DNA from: Atrichornis clamosus
Taxonomy: Eukaryota; Chordata; Aves; Passeriformes; Menuridae
Length of the DNA stretch: 64,000 nucleotides
Direction: 5' to 3'
Assembly (NCBI GenBank): GCA_013400975.1
Contig: WBMZ01011870.1
Span: 1-64,000 of the forward strand
Positions 62,661 to 64,000 of this stretch are shown here, in pieces. Both the position numbers and the translations under genes were made by a program. Position 1 is the stretch's first letter; the number at the start of each line of letters is the position of its first letter. The notes under the pieces are model-generated. The model was given only the letters and a program-made list of their open reading frames with translations, ran no database searches and was not told the origin of the DNA.

Positions 62661-62695
62661 TCAAGAGTCAAGATTCAAGACTCAAGATTCAAGAT
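62661..62695 (+). repeat. (TCAAGAT)5 heptamer array
   Basis: Five consecutive heptamers, TCAAGAG, TCAAGAT, TCAAGAC, TCAAGAT and TCAAGAT, starting at 62661. Confidence 0.9.
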
Positions 62696-62919
62696 TCACG
62701 GTACCCAAGGCAAAAGAAGACAATCTGAAATCTCCACATCTGAGATACAATCAGAATCTGAAAAGTTAATTTAATCATGCATCAAGAGTAAACATGCACT
62801 TAATCATTTATGTCATATGAAACAATAAGAGTTTGACAGCTCTTATTTTTATAAACTAAAAGGTGGAGAGCATGAACAGAGTGTAGGAATTATAAACCTA
62901 TATTAAGAAAGAAAAAAAG

Positions 62920-64000
62920 TGATCTGGGCAATTATAGGCTCACCAGTTTTACCTGACTGACTTATCTAGGAAGTAAGGTAGGTCAAATCTGCTTGGACGT
63001 CAGTAGGGCATGTAATAGTGTTCCACTGGAATTTACTAACTGCACTAGGGAGAATATGGATTAGCAGGGAACTTAGAAGACAGGTAAAGAGCTGAATGAA
63101 GACAAGATAACCATGCAATGGCTCTTGCTTAAAGGGAATAATCAGGCTGGAAAGAGGTACTGCAAAGTCTTGAGGGATGATTAGGGATACATAATCAATT
63201 GCCATGACTATCATGGACTAGAGTGTGAGTTTACAGCCAAAGCACGGTGGCTATTTCTCTCAACACACTTGCCCCTCAGTATGCCATGATAAATAGGAGA
63301 CAGCTACTCTCTTTCACTAAAGACAGGAGGATGCACAAGGGCAGCTGCTGCACAGTAAATGATGTGTTCAGGTTTTCCCTCTGGTAACTATTTCCTCTGC
63401 TCATACCTTTCCTTAATAGCTTTAGTAATGACAAAGGCATAAAAAGTGGCATTGTGGTAATGAGACAAAATTGGAGGTTTTGTCAATATGGAGAGAATCG
63501 AAATGTAATGCAGGAAGATCTGTTACCGGGAGCACTGGAATAGCAGAAAAGAGTTGTAATTCAATAAGAAAATGTGCAAGAGCAGTCACTTAAAGGAGCA
63601 ACTAGAAAGAACTTCTCTGATGAGCTCAGTGGCAGGAAATGGCAGAGGAGGAGAGGAACCAGGGTACCGTCATTGGTTTCAGGATATATTTCAGACAACC
63701 AAGGGATGCTTCCAAGAAGATGTCAGGCTCTGCCCTTAGATATATCAGCTGAGTCATATGTCTCAGACTAAAGACATATCATGCACATACAGAGAGGTTT
63801 TTGCAGTTCTGGTCACCCATCTTAAGACAGCTAAATTCAAACTGGAATAATGGTTGTTGGGGGAAAGGATGGATTGCTTTTATGAGAAGAGATTAGAAGG
63901 TAGTGGTGTGTTTGCCTCTTAGGGAAAAAACTGGGAAGGAACATGTTTTTCAGCAGGGGAATAAAAAAACAGGAAGTGGAAGGTCTATTTGAGAATATCA
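62920..64000 (+). mobile_element. Ancient CR1/L3-like LINE, reverse-transcriptase region, runs off the right edge
   Basis: Diverged but ordered matches to the ORF2 of old reptile-type CR1 elements are seen. 'gggcaattataggctcacca' gives GNYRLTS at 62926. 'ttggacgtcagtagggcatg' (62993) corresponds to the LDFSKAF block. 'ataaaaagtggcattgtggt' (63440) and 'gaaatgtaatgcaggaagat' (63500) follow, and 'ttctggtcacccatctta' with 'aaattcaaactggaata' (63807-63848) correspond to QFWSPM..EFKLEQ. The stretch that should encode the catalytic (F/Y)ADD appears deleted around 63462-63470. Stops are frequent. Recognition is by memory of the consensus, but the collinear order over 900 bases makes it convincing. 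Confidence 0.75.

Larger units (their letters stand above)
62456..62919. other. Spacer with a hairpin and a heptamer array
   Basis: Contains a 12-bp stem hairpin (62608-62642) and a (TCAAGAT)5 array (62661-62695), otherwise AT-rich unique sequence. No gene. Confidence 0.6.

Noticed and set aside
1..64000. CRISPR array, integron, prophage or bacterial-type defence system
   Set aside because: The sequence is eukaryotic nuclear DNA. Repeats are LINE, LTR and simple repeats, with no regularly spaced identical repeats and no compact gene clusters.

Overview
This is vertebrate nuclear DNA, almost certainly from a bird. It is AT-rich and gene-poor, and its interspersed repeats are nearly all CR1 LINE fragments, many ending in the ATTCTATGATTCT-type CR1 tail. 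There is also one avian-type endogenous retrovirus solo LTR and a few very old sauropsid repeat remnants. There are no bacterial-type operons, rRNA or tRNA genes that I can see, and no CRISPR.

The only protein-coding exon I can support is the last coding exon of TRIQK (triple QxxK/R motif-containing protein) on the + strand at 8515-8628. It has a clean branch point, polypyrimidine tract and AG, and it encodes the C-terminal transmembrane helix, an acidic tail and the stop codon. The earlier coding exon(s), which carry the three QxxK/R motifs, were not found upstream and probably lie before the window. Positions 1 to about 8514 would then be the last TRIQK intron, 8629 to about 9075 the minimal 3' UTR, and the rest intergenic desert. 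In human the neighbour beyond the TRIQK 3' end is RUNX1T1, several hundred kb away; the same order here is an inference.

Layout: 1-1320, 5' part of a full-type CR1 (- strand) with the ORF1 esterase tail and ORF2 endonuclease start; 1321-8514, intron with old repeat scraps; 8515-9075, TRIQK terminal exon; 9076-19413, desert with one CR1 3' end at 11049 and an unassigned minus-strand open frame near 17 kb; 19414-23526, repeat cluster of two CR1s and an LTR flanked by a perfect 5-bp target-site duplication; 23527-26900, GC-richer unique sequence with two strong short hairpins; 26900-60389, mostly unique desert with ancient palindromic repeats, small tandem repeats and one exon-like GC-rich block at 37861-38126; 60390-64000, a CR1 cluster of four copies, the last an ancient lineage running off the end.

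Most open frames in the window are chance frames in non-coding DNA. I found no undescribed multi-gene system. The items most worth following up are the TRIQK exon, the exon-like block at 37.9 kb, the hairpin pair near 25.3-25.7 kb, the minus-strand frame at 16.9-17.2 kb and the CR1 cluster at the right end.
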